From the NCBI RefSeq assembly GCF_021602025.1, contig NZ_BQHW01000021.1, positions 1 to 64,000 on the forward strand: DNA of 64,000 bases, in the 5' to 3' direction. The translations under genes and the position numbers were made by a program. The notes beneath the pieces were generated by a model. The model saw only the letters and a program-made list of their open reading frames with translations, was not told where the DNA came from and searched no databases. This stretch comes from Pseudomonas ceruminis (GTDB lineage Bacteria; Pseudomonadota; Gammaproteobacteria; Pseudomonadales; Pseudomonadaceae). The stretch's first letter is position 1. Each line of letters begins with the position of its first letter. This document shows positions 61,173 to 64,000 of this stretch, piece after piece.

Positions 61173-62348
61173 TCAGGCGGGTTTGAGCCAGCGCTCGGTC
61201 AGCGCGCCCCAGTAGGCGGCGCCGGTCAGCAGAATGTCGTCGTTGAAGTCGTAGGCCGGGTTATGCACCATCGGCCGTTTCTCGCCATTGCCAATGAACA
61301 GGTAGGCGCCCGGGCAGCGCTGCAGCATCCAGGCGAAGTCCTCGCTGCCCATCAGCTTGCGGGTATTGCCGTCCACCGCCTCAGCCCCGAGCAACTCGAC
61401 CCCGACCTGGTGGGCGAAGGCATTTTCCGCCCCGTGGTTGACCAGCACCGGGTACGCCGGGCGGTGCTCGATACTGGCGCTGCAGCCGTAGCTCTCAGCC
61501 TGGTGGATAATGATCGCCCGCACCCGTTCCAGGGTCTGCGCCCGCACCTGGGCGTCGAGAGCTCGCAAACTCAGGCGCAGCAGCGCCTGCTGTGCAATCA
61601 CGTTGGCGGCCTCACCCACCTGCAACGCGCCGACGGTTACCACCGCCGCCTCCTGCGCATCGATATTGCGTGCTACTACCGTCTGCAGCGCCATCACCAC
61701 ACTGGCGGCCGCCACCAGCGGGTCGATCGTCAAGTGCGGCATAGAGCCGTGGCCACCCACACCCTCGATGGTCACGTTGAGCAAATCCTGCGAAGCCATC
61801 ATCGGCCCCTCACGAAAGCCCAGGTGCCCCGCTGGCAGCCCCGGCATGTTGTGCATGCCGAACAGCGCATCACAGGGGAAGCGCTCCAGCAGCCCATCGG
61901 CCAGCATCGCCTCGGCCCCGCCCTGTCCCTCTTCAGCCGGCTGGAAGATGAGCGTCAGCGTGCCATCGAACTGCCGCGTCGCCGCCAAGTAGCGCGCTGC
62001 GCCGAGCAGCATGGTGGTGTGCCCGTCATGCCCGCAGGCGTGCATGCGCCCTGGGTGGCGGCTGCTGTAGGTGGCGCCCGTCGCCTCGTGGATCGGCAGC
62101 GCGTCCATGTCCGCGCGCAGGCCGAGCTTGCGCGTGCTGCTGCCATTGCGCAGCACGCCGACCACGCCAGTCTTGCCGACGCCGGTGTGCACTTCATAGC
62201 CCCAGTCCTTGAGCCACTGGGCGACCAGTGCCGCGGTGCGGCTTTCTTCGAAACCGAGTTCGGGGTGAGCGTGGATATCGTGGCGGATGGCGTGCAGGTC
62301 GCTGGCCACGTCGTTGAGCCAGGCCAGGATGTGCTGATGCTGCGACAT
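61173..62348 (-). CDS. M20-family amidohydrolase (hippurate hydrolase/N-acyl amino acid hydrolase type)
   Basis: A 391-residue metallohydrolase. Metal-site motifs are visible: RADMDALPIHE, GRMHACGHDGHTTMLLGAAR, FQPAEEGQGGAEAML and the closing LMGSEDFAWMLQRCPGAYLFIGNG. It removes acyl groups from amino acids or similar amides. GAGGAG seven bases before the ATG supports the start. It is the first gene of the cluster with the MHS transporter and amidase. Confidence 0.9.
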   Translation of the reverse strand: MSQHQHILAWLNDVASDLHAIRHDIHAHPELGFEESRTAALVAQWLKDWGYEVHTGVGKTGVVGVLRNGSSTRKLGLRADMDALPIHEATGATYSSRHPGRMHACGHDGHTTMLLGAARYLAATRQFDGTLTLIFQPAEEGQGGAEAMLADGLLERFPCDALFGMHNMPGLPAGHLGFREGPMMASQDLLNVTIEGVGGHGSMPHLTIDPLVAAASVVMALQTVVARNIDAQEAAVVTVGALQVGEAANVIAQQALLRLSLRALDAQVRAQTLERVRAIIIHQAESYGCSASIEHRPAYPVLVNHGAENAFAHQVGVELLGAEAVDGNTRKLMGSEDFAWMLQRCPGAYLFIGNGEKRPMVHNPAYDFNDDILLTGAAYWGALTERWLKPA

Positions 62349-62616
62349 GTGGAATCTCCTCGCGCGGGTGGGGTCCCGTTCTTGTTGTTCGCTGCCAGAT
62401 CACGACGGGTAAGGCAGGTCGTGGTTGGCGACAGATAAGCGCGAGTGGGCCGGGAGTACAATGGAATGTGGTTCCACTGGGTGGAACCAGCCTGTTGAAA
62501 ATTGTGAACACGCCCACACCTTAAACCTGTTAAACGTACGCAAACGCACGGCTTGGTTGGCAGTACAAGGTGCGTTTGTTTCAATACCCGCCTTTCGAAA
62601 ATCAGGATTGAACACG

Positions 62617-63051
62617 ATGCTCTCTTATCGCAAATGGATGGCCCTGCTGGCCACGTCGCTGACCCTGTGGATGGGCCTGGCCCACGCGCAAGCGCGCCCA
62701 CCTGTAGCCGACAATGTGGTCGCCTATCAGGGCCAGCAAGGGATAAAGGTCTGGACCCTGCGCGTCGGTGAGCGCAGCGCCAACGAGGCGTTGGTACAAA
62801 TCGAAGGGGTCGACCACGACTGGAACATGCGTATCCAGAAGATGTCGGTGGAAAAAACCAGCAAGGACACCCGCTATTTCACCACGGTCGATGGCCAGAG
62901 GTTCGTGGTGCTGATCATCCAGGGCAACTGGGGCGGTGAGCTGTACCTGCCCGGCGAAGCTCAGGCGCTGATGGTCGGGTATTCCGAAGGCCTGTCCAAT
63001 CAGGGCAATGCCCAGGCCTTTCTCACTGACTACCTCAACGCACAGCAGTAA
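62617..63051 (+). CDS. Secreted small hypothetical protein
   Basis: A 144-residue protein with a signal peptide (MLSYRKWMALLATSLTLWMGLAHAQA) and a compact mature part (VWTLRVGERSANEALVQIEGVDHDWNMRIQKMSVEKT and VLIIQGNWGGELYLPGEAQALMVGYSEGLS). I do not recognise the family. AGGA lies nine bases before the ATG. It is followed after 14 bases by a membrane-protein gene and then a third overlapping gene, forming a small operon, perhaps for an envelope function. Confidence 0.7.
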   Translation: MLSYRKWMALLATSLTLWMGLAHAQARPPVADNVVAYQGQQGIKVWTLRVGERSANEALVQIEGVDHDWNMRIQKMSVEKTSKDTRYFTTVDGQRFVVLIIQGNWGGELYLPGEAQALMVGYSEGLSNQGNAQAFLTDYLNAQQ

Positions 63052-63065
63052 TAAGGACGTTCCCC

Positions 63066-63731
63066 ATGACCCTACCTGATCAAAATGACCCGCTGTCCGA
63101 CCTGTCCGGCTCGCTCAGCGCTGAATACGACCAGTCCCGCGACGCCCAGCGCGACCGCGTGATCGCCGAGCTCAAACAGGTGATCGAGCGCGTGCCCGAG
63201 CAAACCGAGTTCACCAACTCACGCCGTTACCGGCTGTGGGGCCCGTTGATGTTGTTGGTGTCACTGGTGATCTTGGCGGTGACCTTCAACACGAACCGGG
63301 TCGCCCCGGTTGCCGGCGCAGCGTTCCTGGTCCTGATTGCGGCGGCCGTGACGTGGCAGCACCGCAATGCCGGTACTCAGGTTTTCATGCGCCTGACGCG
63401 TCGCCAACTGTTCGTCGATACCTTGGATGGGCCGGTCGACATGGCTCAAGTGGAGGACATCTCCGTCAAGGATGAAGGCATGGTGCTGGTGCAGACTCTG
63501 GAGATGAGCAGCGATGCCGTACTGCCAAACCACCGTGTGGCAAGGCTGCAGTTCTTTGGCAACCAGGCCGTGTCGCTGAAAAAGCCACGGTTGCAGATCC
63601 GCATCATGTCGGCCGGTCTGGCTACCGGTGGACGCAAGCTCGACACCGAGGAAGTGCTTGCACTGCTGGCCGCCTACCGCGACGCGGCCCATGCGCAGCA
63701 ACAGCTGGAGCTTTTGCAAGCCCATGGATAA
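63066..63731 (+). CDS. Membrane protein of unknown function
   Basis: A 221-residue protein with an acidic N-terminal helix (DPLSDLSGSLSAEYDQSRDAQRDRVIAELKQVIERVPEQ), two hydrophobic helices around 58-100 (LWGPLMLLVSLVILAVTF and VAPVAGAAFLVLIAAAVTWQH) and a C-terminal soluble domain of about 110 residues. AAGGA precedes the ATG. The last codons overlap the next ATG by eight bases. Family not recognised. Confidence 0.7.
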   Translation: MTLPDQNDPLSDLSGSLSAEYDQSRDAQRDRVIAELKQVIERVPEQTEFTNSRRYRLWGPLMLLVSLVILAVTFNTNRVAPVAGAAFLVLIAAAVTWQHRNAGTQVFMRLTRRQLFVDTLDGPVDMAQVEDISVKDEGMVLVQTLEMSSDAVLPNHRVARLQFFGNQAVSLKKPRLQIRIMSAGLATGGRKLDTEEVLALLAAYRDAAHAQQQLELLQAHG

Positions 63732-64000
63732 CGCCGAGCGCGAAGCTCAGCTGGACTATCTCCAAGCGCGGGCCGACGGGCCCACGCAGGTGCTGGATAT
63801 CTACGAGCATTCATTGAACAAAGCGCTGGTGTGCGCATTGTCGGGGTTGCTGCTGGTCTGCCTCGGCGTGTGGCTTGCCACGCTGCCGATGCTCTTCGGC
63901 CCACACACCCCGCAGCCTGTGAAGTGGCTGCTATGGGGCTTTGGTGTAGGGATGCTGATGGCCGGGCTGGCCGGGCTGGCGCTCGCTGAGGCGCTGCGCC
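63724..64000 (+). CDS. Small membrane protein, 3' end cut by the window
   Basis: The frame starts MDNAEREAQLDYLQARADGP and runs to the window edge without a stop (92 codons visible). It has two hydrophobic helices: ALVCALSGLLLVCLGVWLA and VKWLLWGFGVGMLMAGLAGLALA. The ATG overlaps the end of the preceding gene by eight bases, so it belongs to the same operon. Function unknown. Confidence 0.65.
   Translation, partial: MDNAEREAQLDYLQARADGPTQVLDIYEHSLNKALVCALSGLLLVCLGVWLATLPMLFGPHTPQPVKWLLWGFGVGMLMAGLAGLALAEALR

Noticed and set aside
60639-62438. A 599-residue plus-strand frame over the MHS transporter and M20 hydrolase
   Set aside because: It covers the antisense of two well-supported genes and the gap between them, without a ribosome site or recognisable domain.

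Overview
The window looks like a Pseudomonas chromosome, most probably the P. putida group. The basis is GC-rich coding sequence, a complete 2-ketogluconate locus (kguE-kguK-kguT-kguD with ptxS and a three-subunit gluconate 2-dehydrogenase), a putrescine-type puuC/puuP pair and an attEFGH-like operon. Everything here was read by eye from sequence and translations; no database search was run, so family names rest on recognised motifs and remembered family architecture.

Left part, about 1-26,900: an accessory region. It opens with the start of an IS5-type transposase running off the window edge. A patchwork follows: an XRE regulator, an orphan AbiEi/DUF6088-like antitoxin, a fragment of a small conserved Pseudomonas protein, a LysR C-terminal fragment, and a 1347-residue helical-repeat protein whose reading frame has no proper start. 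A large minus-strand operon (21245 down to 7740) comes next, then a frameshifted LysR gene, a divergent DJ-1/GlxA pair, and a complete IS3-family element abutting a gene that seems to have lost its 5' end.

The main discovery is that operon. In transcription order it encodes a small cupin, a methionyl-tRNA-synthetase-like protein with a degenerate KMSKS loop, a DAO-type flavoprotein oxidase, a cytosolic periplasmic-binding-like protein, a SidA/PvdA-type N-hydroxylase, an SbnA-SbnB fusion for L-2,3-diaminopropionate, a 606-residue FAD/NAD(P) protein, a LysE-type exporter, an iron-type alcohol dehydrogenase, a beta-lactamase-fold hydrolase and a SerA-like dehydrogenase without its ACT domain. 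N-hydroxylase plus cupin plus MetRS-like enzyme plus DAO oxidase is the known toolkit for N-N (hydrazine) bond formation, as in s56-p1, triacsin and formycin. Here cupin and synthetase are separate genes, and a phosphoserine-to-diaminopropionate supply line is built in. The predicted product is a small exported hydrazine-type amino acid or a derivative. An ATC-N9-GAT palindrome lies just upstream of the first gene, as expected for a LysR-type operator, but the adjacent LysR gene carries an A8 tract that breaks its frame.

Right part, about 26,900-64,000: ordinary chromosome. It holds a GAF protein, the rescue factor ArfB, an OBAP lipoprotein, amino acid and polyamine transporters, an aldehyde dehydrogenase, an MFS/binding-protein/LysR cluster, an NAD-binding reductase, the kgu-ptxS-gad regulon with three identical or near-identical PtxS operators, the att-like ABC operon, an IclR-linked amidase/transporter/M20 hydrolase cluster, and three small genes at the right edge, the last cut by the window.
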